From: Linanthus parryae
Taxonomy: Eukaryota > Streptophyta > Magnoliopsida > Ericales > Polemoniaceae
Reading direction: 5' to 3'
NCBI GenBank assembly: GCA_023055425.1
Contig: JALGPY010000003.1
Span: 72,577,491-72,641,490, forward strand
Length of the DNA stretch: 64,000 nt
In this document: piece after piece, positions 45,104 through 56,718 of the stretch
Numbering within the stretch: position 1 is the stretch's first letter
Layout: every line of letters begins with the position of its first letter
The notes under the pieces: generated by a model
Seen by the model: only the letters and a program-made list of their open reading frames with translations
What the model was told of the DNA's origin: nothing
Databases searched by the model: none
Program-made: the position numbers and the translations under genes

Positions 45104-47900
45104 TTCATGCAAAGACAACATGAACAAACCCGCGATCATATTTAATTATATATATTTATATTTGAAAATAATGCAGAAAATTCTCGAAACCTCGATACAA
45201 GCTCAAATGCATGTCGTGTGCATTACCGATACTTTTATTGTTAAAATCGGCTCAAAACACAAGAATATTCGACAATTTTATCTACATGAAGCTCAAATAA
45301 TAACTCCTTTCTAGGAGTTATCACTCTCCTCTTCTATTGAGGGCGCAACTCACTATCCCTTACGTTGGTCGTATGAGAAAACCCTAAAATGCTCTGTTGG
45401 AATATCATAGGGCGCAGCTCACTTTTCTCCTTTCGCAAGGATAATTTTATTCCGATGAACCAGTACTAAGAGAATTGAAATTAGAATATCAAATGTTATA
45501 ATATATATAGAGTCTCAAATGCCCTACGTTTATCAGAATCTTAAATGCTCTGTGGATGAATCTCAAATATTCATCAAGAAAGGACATGGAAATTGGAACT
45601 CGACTCAATTATTTCCTAGCCTCCAACTATAACCTCTAAAGTGATGAGCGTGCCCTTAGGATCCTTAGGATGAAATTCTTTATTTTTTCTTTGTTTTTAA
45701 GGGTTAAAGTGTTTTTGTGTGGAAGCCTTAGTATGTCTTTTCATTGGATCAACTTCTACAAACACAATTTTGTATTTGTTTGTATTTTGGGGATGAACGT
45801 TTTTTATGGGTTAAAGGTTTTCCAGCACTCCATCCATGTTTGTGAAAACTTGAAAGAATTACATATTTTTTTATTCATCCATGTTTGTTCACAAAGAAAT
45901 TAATTTCCCTTCATTTCATATTTCTTGTTTATAAAAGAAGTGTATCAAAGAAAAATTATTTTCAGCAAGAGATTTTGAGGAAATCTAAGATTGTTTTTTT
46001 TACTCCCTAGCATGTGGTATAAATGTGTTTTAGCTAGAGGGAGTATTTTTGTAGCAGATTGTCAAAAATTAGCCATTTTCACAATGTTTTAGATTGTTAT
46101 CAATTAAAAATTGATTTTTGATCTTTTTAATTGGAATTGTTGGCCTCCACATGGTGTAAGTCAGAAATTCTGACTTTTGGGTGGGACACATTATATATCT
46201 TGCACATTTTTACTTCCTTTAGACTCATATATTCATCAAAACATAAGATTTGGCTTAGATTTTGTGTCCTACTTGGAGCTATACTAAGTTTTGGAGATCT
46301 AGAATCTTAGGAATCTCCATACCCAGAATTTGAGTCTTGGAAGGATTGAGATTCCCATAAGTCCTTACAAACCTATATAAACACCAAAGGAGTGTAGTAT
46401 TTGCCATCAACCACATGCTTTGGACTTACCCAACAACCCTACTGAACCTGTGGGCCTCTACTAGCAATTGTTTGTTGGAGAGCAGCCCGTAGGGTCTCTT
46501 TTGGAGATTTCTTGGCGTTTTCTTCTCTGCTTCACTATGTATTTGAAACTCTAAATATCCCATGGTCTCTACAATATTTGTAGAACCTTTTGAATGTACT
46601 CAAGGATCTCATATGCACGTATGCAAAGGTTTTGGTCGCATTCTTGGTCAAAGATGGTTTAGAGACGACTATTAGTATTCAGAAATAACAAGGAAAATTA
46701 TCAAATTATGATTATCTATTATAAGTCAAGGTTCAAAGAAGAAGATCTGAACAGAGTTCCTTGGTTTCATAATTCATGTGATGAGTGTGGAATGGATTTT
46801 GTTCTACTTCGTTTCCTTGATTTTAAAGTCATTCCACAACATGCGTTTGAAGACTCTTATAGTTACATATACATTTCTCGTAGGAGAGATATTTGTTTGC
46901 TATATTGAAGAACTAAAAATAGACACTTGTGTTTTCCTAGAGAAGATGAGTTAGAAAGTGGGTACGAACCGTTAGTTCTGAAGAAGAAATGTTTGAGGAA
47001 AACATTGTTTCTTTGGCTCACTATGGTGATTGGTTCTATTAAGGATTTGTGCATGGATTGCATGAGATGCATGATTTTGTTCCATAGTTCTGTTTATTTT
47101 TGTTAGATTTTTAACTAGTTGTCAGTTTTGTTCAATTAAATAAATTGTCTAATTCGTGTGACAATAGGGAGAGTAGTTTTGAATTTAGATCCATAGAAAC
47201 ATTGTTTCAATTTATGAAAGTGGGAAAAAAAGACTATATTTTGTTCATGAGAATGATTTATTGTCAGCTTTATTGTATCTCATGAATGTTTCCAATCGAT
47301 AATGAGTCATGTGTTTATTCACACTGATGAATCAATGGGTGTATATTGATTTCTTACATATGCTCTATGCTATTCCAACTATGATGTATGTTTTTGGATT
47401 AGAGAACCAAATAATTTTTCGTTCATATCTTAAATCTTTATTCTAGATAAATACAAAAAAACAGACAAGGTCATTGTCCATCATACGTCATATTTGTTGG
47501 TATCATGTATACTTGTATCTTTCATACTTGTTATTGCTATTCTGATTTGTTTCAAGTGAATATTACACTTGGTTGTTTGTATGTAGTGTTTGATATGCAG
47601 GATCTAGAAAGAGCAATGATGAATGAGACAAGCTTTGAAGACAACGTTGATTTATTCCCGATTAACGAAGTTTTGATCATTCATGACGCAAGATGATGCA
47701 GAAAGATGAAGACTAGTACAATTAGTTTTTCTTTAGACATTTAAAAGAGGATTTTGTCCCCGGATTAGCAAAGGGGGAGATTGAAACATGATGAGTTAGA
47801 ATGTGTTAAATATAGGATCTTGCACTATTTCTTAGTATGTGTCGATTCTGGAGCAAAATTAACCCATGTCATGTAGTTCAATATATATAAAAGCTTGTAA
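45104..47900. other. Unclassified AT-rich sequence, possibly a decayed retroelement
   Basis: No convincing gene; the longest open frames are under 120 codons and match nothing I recognise. A TATA-like CTATATAAAC near 46373-46382, and a polypurine run AAAGGGGGAGAT (47770-47781) followed by TGAAACATG, suggest remnants of an LTR element whose LTR was entered by F. Repeated GGGCGCA(A/G)CTCACT occurs near 45343 and 45411. This may be host intergenic DNA. Confidence 0.4.
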
Positions 47901-47924
47901 TGTAAGTATTTCAACAGGATCTAA

Positions 47925-47953
47925 ATACTCTAGAAGGGGGTTGAATAGAGTAT
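47925..47953 (-). other. Conserved U5 hairpin, element F
   Basis: ATACTCTA (47925-47932) and TAGAGTAT (47946-47953) are perfect complements; the loop is C-rich on the minus strand. Same structure and place as in A and B. Confidence 0.7.
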
Positions 47954-49209
47954 GCCAACTTTTGCTAAAAACAGTCTTTTGAAACTTGGTGAGAGTATGC
48001 AGTTGATATCTCAAAGATTTGAGAAACTAGAGATATAACTGCAAAACACAGAAGCTTCAACGCTTTGAGATTTGGAAAACTCCAAAGATTTGGAACTTTC
48101 TGCTTAGACTGAATGAAAAGATAATAAAAGTAAGCAGCAAGAACACAAGGATTTACAAAGTTCAGTCACAATTGGACCTAGTATCTTTATGAGGGATCTT
48201 ATCCCTCCAGGATTCTAACACAACTTATTATAAATCACCCAGATTTAGCCCTAGATCTCAAGCCTAAGTGAGCTATCTTTCACATATACAGCTTGTGGTT
48301 CCCAACTTATCTAGTTCCAGCTACAACCTGTTGAAACAATAAGAACCTCTTTGTTGTTCACTTGAAAAACAAAACTTATAAGTTTGTGAGGTTTAAGAAC
48401 ACAGAATGATAATACAAGTTCAGTACAAGTGTGAAGAACACAGAATAGAAATAAGCAATAAATCTTGGAAGTGTTCTTCAATCTCTGATGAATGATCTTG
48501 CTTCTGCAGTGTTAATGGGCCTGATGAATTTAAGAATTGAGTGATCTGATCTCTCTTGTTTGTGGCACTCTTCAATTCCCACGTTGATCAACCTCTCCTT
48601 GTGTATCTCTATCAGAAATTCAAAGTACTGATCTCTTAAATAACAGCCTACAACAACCTGAGCGATTTTAGGAACTGAATTCCTAGAAATCATCTCCCCT
48701 GATATGCTTCTTTCAACATCTATGCTTGGATAGCTATCTGATTTTTTTATGGATGTTGGAACGCCCAACAACCCTTCATACACTGGACAGACAAGATCCA
48801 ACAATATCCAGAAAAACTAGCATCGAGATCTGATCAGCATTATGCTAACAATTCATGAAGAAATTTGGCTAACTTTTGTTTAATAATAAAAATATTTTGT
48901 ACATCCAATTAAATGGATCTACCAATTAACCATTATAGAACAAGTATTAATAGACTAGTATAAGTCAATAACATATTATAAAACTAAATGAATTGACCTG
49001 CATACACAGATCTGGTTAGATGAATTTAGCAGTAAGAAATATTCAGAAATTCTCAAAGCTTTGAAGCTTTGACTGCTAGTTGATCAAAAGGTACTTGGAT
49101 TCCCAATCCATCTCAGTCCTGCACATTGTGTTGTACCATCCAAAATATGATTTCATAGTATTTGCAGAACATCATAGAGAATGACAAAATCATTCCAAAC
49201 ACCAACTCA

Positions 49210-49539
49210 GGGCATCTCCAACCCATGCCGTTTTTCCCCTCCCCCTCCCCTTCCCCCTCCCCCCGCGGGCCCACCAATTTCCCCTCCCCCTCCCCCACCC
49301 CAAAATTACTACTCGTCTCCAACCATGTGAGGGGAGGGGTGAGGAGGGGTGCTATGGGGAATTTTTTTTTTTCTTGGGTGAGGGCATGCACCCAAGGAAA
49401 AATTTCTCCCCGTAGAACGCCTTCCCCTTCCCCCCTCCCCCTACCCCTCCCCCTCCCCCCATAGGGTTGGACATGAACCGTATTTTTATGCAGATTTCCC
49501 CATCCCCCTCCCCCTCCCCCCATAGGGTTGGAGATTCCC
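49210..49539. mobile_element. MITE-like foldback element in the LTR of F
   Basis: The ends are inverted repeats: GGGCATCTCCAACCC at 49210 and its near complement GGGTTGGAGATTCCC ending 49539. The 3-bp flanks are TCA and TTA, possibly a diverged TTA duplication of the PIF/Harbinger kind. The interior is C-rich with repeated CCCCCTCC tracts and two copies of CCCCATAGGGTTGGA. No transposase, about 330 bp. Superfamily uncertain. Confidence 0.6.
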
Positions 49540-49716
49540 TTATAAACCTGCAAAATATATAAAATTTAAGAACATGTAAGGCAACTACAGTGTCTCAAAG
49601 CTTTGAAGCTTTGACACTTGTGTTACACTTGTGTTTTTGGATTTCATCATCAAGGAACCAAAGCTCCTCCTTTGTATATATCCACATATTGATACCAAAG
49701 AGATTCTAATCTATCA

Positions 49717-50103
49717 GACTCCCCCTTATGAAAGAAAAAACACTATTATTGAAGTCCATAAATTTTAAATATTTCCCTGCAACTCAAAAACACAAGTGAT
49801 TCCCAAAAACTAGTAATAAAACCAAACTAAGCAGTATTAACTTATCATGGCAACCCAATTAACAAAAAAATCAGTCTTAACTAATAGAAAACAGACAGGA
49901 ACCAACATCCTACAATAGCCAGAATTATTACAAGACTTAACAAAAACTCAAAACACAAACAATCTTCTCCCCCTTTTTTCACTTTCATCAAAAGAGTAGA
50001 AGGAATGTAGGATCTTGTTCATATGGTTTTTTAAAAGAAAAAAAATGTAAGCACTTCACGACTTGAAGACAGAAAAGATAGAAAGAATAAGAAAAGTTAG
50101 GTG
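49717..50103 (-). other. 3' untranslated region and polypurine tracts of element F
   Basis: On the minus strand a GAAAAAAGGGGGAGAAG run (about 49965-49981) and ATAAGGGGGAGTC next to the LTR mirror the two tracts of A and B. Confidence 0.7.
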
Positions 50104-51965
50104 TCAAGGCTTTGAAGATTCAGCTTCAGCATCCTTCTTTGCAGATTTCTTTCCAGGCTTAGCTTTTCCATTTCCCTTGTCTTGAACCTCTTCTTGTTCT
50201 TCCTTAGCAGTCTCAGCTTTTGAGTCTCCTTCAGCTTCAGCTTGTTCTTCTCTTTGATCACCTTGTTCATCAGCTTCCTTACCATGTGCTTCCTCAATTT
50301 CAGCTTGTATTTTTTCCATCACTTCATCAATAACCTTATCCAAATCATCAGCTTCTTTCTCAGAAGTCTCTGCAAATGTTTACTCACCACCACCCTCATC
50401 CTCAGATTGCTCAAAAAGATCCTTGGAATTAAGAACAATAGGGAATGATTTCTTCTTCTTCTGCATCTTTAGAATTTCTCCAATTATCTCATTTGAATCA
50501 ATGCTTGTGTCTCTTCTCTCTAAAGAGTGTATTTTCTCAAGGTTTAAACCTTTTATGATGACATCAAGCTTGTTATTCACCAAACCTTTGAACTTTGTGA
50601 ATTCAGTAGATAGGTCAAATAACCCTAGTCTCAAATCCTCCACTCCATCTTCCAGAACTTCAACCCTATCCTGTATTTGAGAGAAATCCATATTACCAGA
50701 CACTTTGGGGTTGTAGCAGCTCTAGGTTTGATAAACTCCTTCTACTTAAATTCTTTAGCACTCAGTTCAGAATAGAATTTCCACTTTCCTTTGACAGTCT
50801 GAACTATCCCAATCCTTTGAAGAGATGCCTCATCCACCAACCCAAAACCAGTTGTGATATTTTCCTCATCTTCCAAAGAGACTCCAAAGTGTTTGAAAAA
50901 CAAAGGTAACACATTGACATAAGGAAGGGAATGGTTCATAGTCCTAGTGCCACAGTAAACCATATGCTCCATCACAACAGTAGGGAGATCAACTCCAAAC
51001 CCTTGACATATCATATACATAAGAATCAACACCATATATGTCACCAATAATTTGGACTACTCCTTGGGAACTACACATCTCATAATAATAGAAAACATAA
51101 TTTTAGCCTCACAAGTAAACACATAATGTGTTAACTGTTTTGGTTCTGTAGGGGTTTCCTCCAAGAAAAACAAGGATTTGGCTTTCTCCAAAATCTCCTT
51201 CCTAACAGGATGATCATTAATCCTATACTTTCTAGGAACTCCCAAGACTTTGTCAAAAGACCCTGTGATCCAACTTAATATCAATCCCAGCAACTTTAGA
51301 TGTTAGAATATAATTGTCACTATCATCCAATTCTTGAACCAAGTTCAGATAGAAAAGCCTAGTCAGCCTAGGGTAAGCCTCAAATGGTGGGTTTAACGAA
51401 CTCCTAACAGATGATTCTCTCAATTTATTAATGTAGTCTAAGTCCAATAAATCCAATAACTCAGTACTAATTAGACTACAGAATGATATCTTGGATGATG
51501 CATACCCATCCATCCACACAGTCTTAACATCTGATTCGACAACCCAAGAATCAGCAAAATGTTCTTACAAAAATTTGTAGCTTTCTTGGTCTTTACCACT
51601 GTGTTCACTTTCTTCTTCTCTGGAGTTCTTTCATCCTTCTTCTCATCAGCTTTCTTTTCCTTTGAAGATGGTACACTCTTCTTCTCACTTTTCCCTTCAG
51701 CCACTTCCTTCTTCTTCTTCTTTCTTGAATTTTCTCCCCGATCCTTACTCCCTTGTTCTTTGGTCTTCACCATTTCTTCTGTTGGAGACTCAGATTGTGA
51801 CCCAGCCTCTGGTTCTTCTTGAACATCCTTTCCCGTCTTGATCTTCTTTGAGGGAGGTAAAGTCTCATGGACACTAGCTGTCTCTTCTGAATCTGATCCA
51901 TGAATGGTGATCTTCATGTTAGCCTTCCTCTTTGTCCTCTTTGTGGAAGTCTGTCCTTATCGCAT
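50104..51965 (-). pseudogene. ORF3 of element F, disrupted
   Basis: Starts at ATG 51965 with a stop at codon 3, then a Lys/Ser/Glu-rich N-terminus (KKIKTGKDVQEE...NSRKKKKKEVAEGK). The conserved block is split over two or three frames: 51253-51519 (WMDGYASSKISFCSLIS), 51057-51293 (CEAKIMFSIIMRCVVPKE) and 50742-51047 (VMEHMVYCGTRTMNHSLPYVNVLPLFFKHF). A heptad-rich segment (50380-50703) and an acidic Glu/Lys tail (50104-50343) follow. It matches A's ORF3 along its length. The hydrophobic stretches are short and no clear membrane helix or signal peptide is seen. Function unknown. Confidence 0.75.
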
Positions 51966-52428
51966 GATCCTCTCATATTTGCGTTCCACTGTGGTTAGGG
52001 TTTGAGAGGGTTTGAGACAGAGAAATAGAGAGAGATAGAGACGAAGAGAAGAAAGGCGGGAATGCACGAAATAAGCTCTGAAGTTGGCTTAAGTAGGAAG
52101 AAGAGTTTGATTTAAAAAGGGATTGCATGCAAATCAGATTGCAAAAGATTTCATGAGATATTTTTGGGATATTTTGTCAAAATCTCTGAAAATTTGAAAT
52201 ATTCTGTAATTATCTAAAAATATATTATAAAATATTTCATGATCCATTTTTTTAATAAAATGCATATCCACTTCATCAAAGCAGTTGAACAGTAGTTCAA
52301 AGCTTTGAGAAGTTTCAGGCCATAACTGAAACCTTCAAAGCTTTGAGGCATACTTTTAAGGCTAAGAAAGTATGACCTCAAGGCTTTGAGATTTACACAT
52401 ATAATACACATAGAAACTAATACTCCCC
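51966..52428 (-). other. Spacer between pol and ORF3 of element F
   Basis: No ORF supported. It contains CAAAGCTTTGAG-type palindromes (near 52299 and 52336) and, at 52421-52433 on the minus strand, a TTTAGGGGGAGTA run overlapping the pol stop. Confidence 0.6.
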
Positions 52429-55275
52429 CTAAACCAATGCATCCTTGTTTAACATACCCAATTCAAGCCTTAGGGATGCAAACCTCTCATCTGGAAATGG
52501 TTTAGTAAAAATATCAGCTATTTGCATAGTAACAAAAATAAAATATAGAACAACATCACCTCTTTCAGCATGATCTCTAAGAAAATGATGTCTCACATCT
52601 ATATGCTTTGTCCTTGAATGCTGAACTGGATTCTTTGATATAGAAATGGCACTTGTATTGTCACATTTGATAGGCACATTTCTGAATTCATATCCAAGAT
52701 CTCTTAGCTGTTGAGCAATCCATAAAACGTGAGAACAACAGGCTCCAGCTGCAATGTATTCAACTTCTGCAGTTGATAGAGCTACTGAATTTTTCTTCTT
52801 TGAATGCCAACTAATCAGTGATGAACAAAAAAATTGGCAGCATCCTGAAGTAGTCTTTCTGTCTACTTTGTAGCCTGCAAATTCTGCATCTGAATAACCA
52901 CTCAACATAAAGTTAGATCTTCTTGGATACCAAAGCCCCAAGTCTTTGGTTCCATTCAAGTATCTGAAAATCCTTTTCACAACAATCAAATGACTTTCTT
53001 TAGGATCTGCTTGAAATCTAGCACACATACATACACTAAACATAATATCTGGTCTACTAGCAGTTAGATAAAGTAGTGAACCAATCATACCTCTATAATC
53101 CTTTTGATTCACACTCTTACCACTTGTATCCTTGTCTAAGGATAATGATGAACTCATAGGGGTCTTAACTATCTTGGACTGAGACATGTTATATTTATTT
53201 AACAATTTCTTGGTGTATTTCCCTTGATGCACAAAGATTCCTTTCTTCATTTGATGTACATGATGTCCAAGAAAGAAATTCAGTTCTACTATTAAGCTCA
53301 TCTCAACTTCCCTGCACATTAGACTTGAAAACTCTTTTGAAAGAGCATCATTAGTAGCACCAAATAGAATATCATAAACATATATATGTACTACTAACGA
53401 ATCCTTTTCATCATTCTTGATAAAAAGAGTTTTGTCAACAAGTCCTCTCTTGAAACAATTTTCAAGTAAAAACTTAGAGAGTCTGTCATACCAAGCCCTT
53501 GGAGCTTGCTTAAGTCCATACAAGACTTTGTCTAATTTGTAAACATGATCAGAAAATTGTCATCCTCAAAACCTGGTGGTTGAGCAACATATACTTCTTC
53601 TTGTAAATATCCATTTAGAAAAGCACATTTGACATCCATTTGAAAAAGCTGTATATATTTATGTGATGCAAATGCAAGAAGTATTCTAATAGCTTCTAAC
53701 CTTGCAACAGGGGCAAATGTCTCCTCATAATCAATTCATTCTTCTTGATATATCCCTCTGCAACCACTCTTGCTTTATTTCTCACAACCTTACTATTTTC
53801 ATCAAGTTTGTTTCTGAACACCCATCTAGTTCCAATCACTGATTGATTCTTTGGTCTAGGAACAAAACTCCATACTTTGTTCCTTTCAAACTCACTCAGC
53901 TCATTCTGCATTTAATGATCCAATCTGCATCTTCTAATGCTTCTTTTTTATTTTTGGGCTCAATAAGTGATACAAAAGCACTGAAAGCACACTAATTCTT
54001 CAGTTGACCTCTTGTCTGAGTTCCAGCGGTTGGATCTGATATAATGTTCTCTGCAGGATGATCTGATAAATATTTGAAATCATTTCTAGGTGTCCAGGTG
54101 TATGATCCTTCAAGTCTTTGAGTTCTTGAAACAATAGAAGGAGCATCATATGTTCAGTCAGTCGCAAGGCTTTGAGACATTGGCTCAGCAGGGGTTCAAG
54201 GCCTTGAGATTCTTTTGAGTGTTTCTGAAACTTAGTTTTGCTTCTTTTATCCTTCTCATTGTCATCATCGGCCTCATACTTGTTCAAGTTGAGATTTGCA
54301 AAACTTTCACTCAGAGAATCATCAGCACTTTCATCAAAAATCACATGAATACTCTCATCTACAATATTAGTTCTCTTATTGTAAACTATATAAGCTTTGC
54401 TAGTTTGAGAATAACCAAGAAAAACACCTTCATCACTTCTAGCATCAAACTTACAAAGATTATATTTTCATTGTTATGCACAAAACAAGTACAGCCAAAA
54501 GGCTTAATATAAGAAACGCTGGGCTTTCTTCCTTTGAAAAGTTCATAAGGAGTTTTCTTCAAAATAGGCCTGATCAAACATCTATTGAGAACATAATTGG
54601 CAGTATTAACAGCTTCTGCCCACAGATACTTTGGAAAAATACTTTCAAGTAGCATGGTTCTAGACATGTCTTCAAGAGTTCTATTTTCCTCTCAACTACT
54701 CCATTGTCCTGAGGAGTTCTAGGTGCAGAAAATTGTGTGAGATGCAATGCTTTGCAAAAAAAAATAAATCAAAATCAAGCTGGTCAAATTCTCTACAATG
54801 ATCACTTCTAATAGATGCAACAGGTAAATTTTCGAAGTTTGAAGCTCCTTACAAAGCTTTGAGAATTCAGATAATGCTTCAGACTTGTCTCTAATGAACA
54901 TAACCCATGTAAATATGGAATAATCACCAACCACAACAAGCATATATCTCTTACCTTTTGGTTTTTCAACCCTCATAGGACCACTTAAGTCCATATGCAT
55001 TAATTCTAAGGGTCTAGAAGTACTTACAAAGTTATTTGTATTGAATGAACTCTTGATCTGTTTACCGTGGGTACATGTCTTGCAGATCTCATCATCTTTG
55101 AATTTCAGGATTGGTAAGCCTCTTACAAAATATTTTGAGATGAGTTTGTTCATGGTATTCATGCTTATATGCCCAAGCTTTCTATGCCAAAACTTTGAGT
55201 GAACCTTCAAGGCTTTGAGACATTTCAGACTTTCACCTGCAACTTTGTAAGTACATAAATCATAAACATTGTGTG
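52429..55275 (-). pseudogene. pol of element F, downstream part (integrase, RT, RNase H), disrupted
   Basis: The best segment, 52429-53523 (364 aa), covers the RT C-terminus and RNase H (GYSDAEFAGYKVDRKTTSG, ALSTAEVEYIAAGACC, HSRTKHIDVRHHFLRDH). The RT catalytic box reads YVYD instead of YVDD (about 53367-53378), which would kill polymerase activity. The RT N-terminus lies at 53696-53911. A linker with integrase C-terminal region is at 54000-54667 in several frames. The integrase zinc and core are at 54719-55275 (WHRKLGH, HMDLSGPM; VVVGDYSIF where A has VIVDDFSRY). Element E interrupts after 55275; the N-terminal continuation is 63786-64000. Confidence 0.87.
55271..55275 (+). repeat. Target-site duplication, left of element E (GTGTG)
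   Basis: Identical to 63786-63790. Confidence 0.95.
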
Positions 55276-56704
55276 TGTAGGGTTTTGATTCATGGATCGC
55301 GCAAACGGAAGCATAATCAAACAAACAACCATGCAAAACCCTCCAAGGATCACAAGTCTAGATGCATAACGATAGTAAAGGTAAGAAATCATAAACACAC
55401 CTTTGGGTTCTCCTTGATGACTTCAAACGCGAATAGTGTCACGTTCTCTATAGTTGATCCACGCCTAGAGTTGTTTCTAGATCTCCAATCTCCTTGGTGC
55501 TAGCCCGGAATGAGAGGAGGGTGAAGGAATCACGCAAAACGAGGCACAAAGAGGGGTTCGGCCCTCTTGTGGCGTCGGGGACGAGGGGGCGGCGGCAAGG
55601 GGGCGGCGTCCTCCTTGTTGCTTGCTCTCTCTCTCCTTTGTTCTCTCCCACTCTTGTTATGTTCTCTTTAGAGCATAAGTTATGAGGAAGGAAGGAAGGA
55701 GGGTCCTTTATATAGTCCAACAACTCCTTGTTAACTACCTAAAGGACTTATTCTAGTCCTACTAGAATTCAATTTAATCCCTTCCTTTCAAATTAGTCCC
55801 TACTAAGTTTGCAAGGGTTTGCAAAGTGATCCTTCTAATTAATTAATCCAATTAATTAATTCCCAAATCTAGTACAACTCTATATAGCGTGTGACCCCAT
55901 AGCTTCTATCTAGTTGGTAGCAACTCTTTGCTAATATGGAGCGGTTTCTAGCAAAACATCCATTCTAGCCAACTAATAGAATAGTCATCTAGACAACCTT
56001 GCACAAGTAATTGTCTCATCCCTTTGCCTCCATATCCGGATTGGACACGAGACATACAAGTCACACTCATATATCCAATCCCTAGTTTCTCGATCCATGG
56101 AATAGCCTTATTCGTGCAAATAACATCAATATCCCATATATTGATTTATTTGAGTCTGGCCAGACATTCTATAAGCACTATCCTCGAGTGGCCTAGGATA
56201 TTTGCTCCCGTTATGTGGGAGGGGCAAATCCTCTCTACGTCCACTACGATCTCTAAGCTTGCTTCTCATTGTATCCAGTACACACCTTTATAACTACCCA
56301 GTCACGGTGTAGCGTTTAACGCTACCAAGATCACAATGATCCACAACTAGAATATCTAGTGACTTCAAGTCTAAGGATGACAATACCATTGTACCCGAGA
56401 AGCACTTGTGACTCAACATAACGTGTATGTAGCCTTCTCGGTGATGGGTCAATCCAGTGCAACATTCCGTAATGCACACCTATGTGTTGGATCGTGATAT
56501 CTCCATATCAATCCAACCCCATACTAGTCTATAGATGATTGTCCCATTTAATCATTATACTTGACTAGGGATATTTAAGATAAACAACACAATTGTAAAT
56601 CTAAGGACTTCATTATATTAAATATTCAATAAATAATAAATGAATTTCTAGCCAATTACAAATTCATACTAAACTAGATTGCCTCTAGGGCATCTATTCC
56701 AACA
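55276..56704 (-). repeat. 3' LTR of element E
   Basis: 1429 bp; on the + strand it runs TGTAGGG... to ...TATTCCAACA. TATA-like box (minus) at 55705-55714. The element-end dinucleotides are TG/CA. Confidence 0.97.
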
Positions 56705-56715
56705 GTCTCCCACTT
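56705..56715 (-). promoter_or_regulatory. Polypurine tract of element E
   Basis: AAGTGGGAGAC on the minus strand directly before the 3' LTR, identical to D and C. Confidence 0.85.
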
Positions 56716-56718
56716 GCA

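Larger units (their letters stand above)
47901..49716 (-). repeat. 3' LTR of element F (left end approximate), carrying a MITE-like insertion
   Basis: The right boundary follows from the polypurine tract at 49717-49729 (minus strand ATAAGGGGGAGTC) with LTR start TGATAGATTAG. The left boundary near TGTAAGTATT (47901) is by analogy. It contains the C-loop hairpin (47925-47953), CAAAGCTTTG palindromes near 49056 and 49596, and the foldback element at 49210-49539. Confidence 0.75.

Noticed and set aside
45104..47900. A host gene or an integrated pararetrovirus
   Set aside because: No coding region with a recognisable domain, no splice-consistent exon set and no viral motif; frames are short and AT-driven.
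49113..49553. Long open frames on both strands in the C-rich region (Gly/Arg-rich and Pro/Ser-rich products)
   Set aside because: They are translations of CCCCCTCC tracts inside a foldback element; low complexity, no start context or domain.
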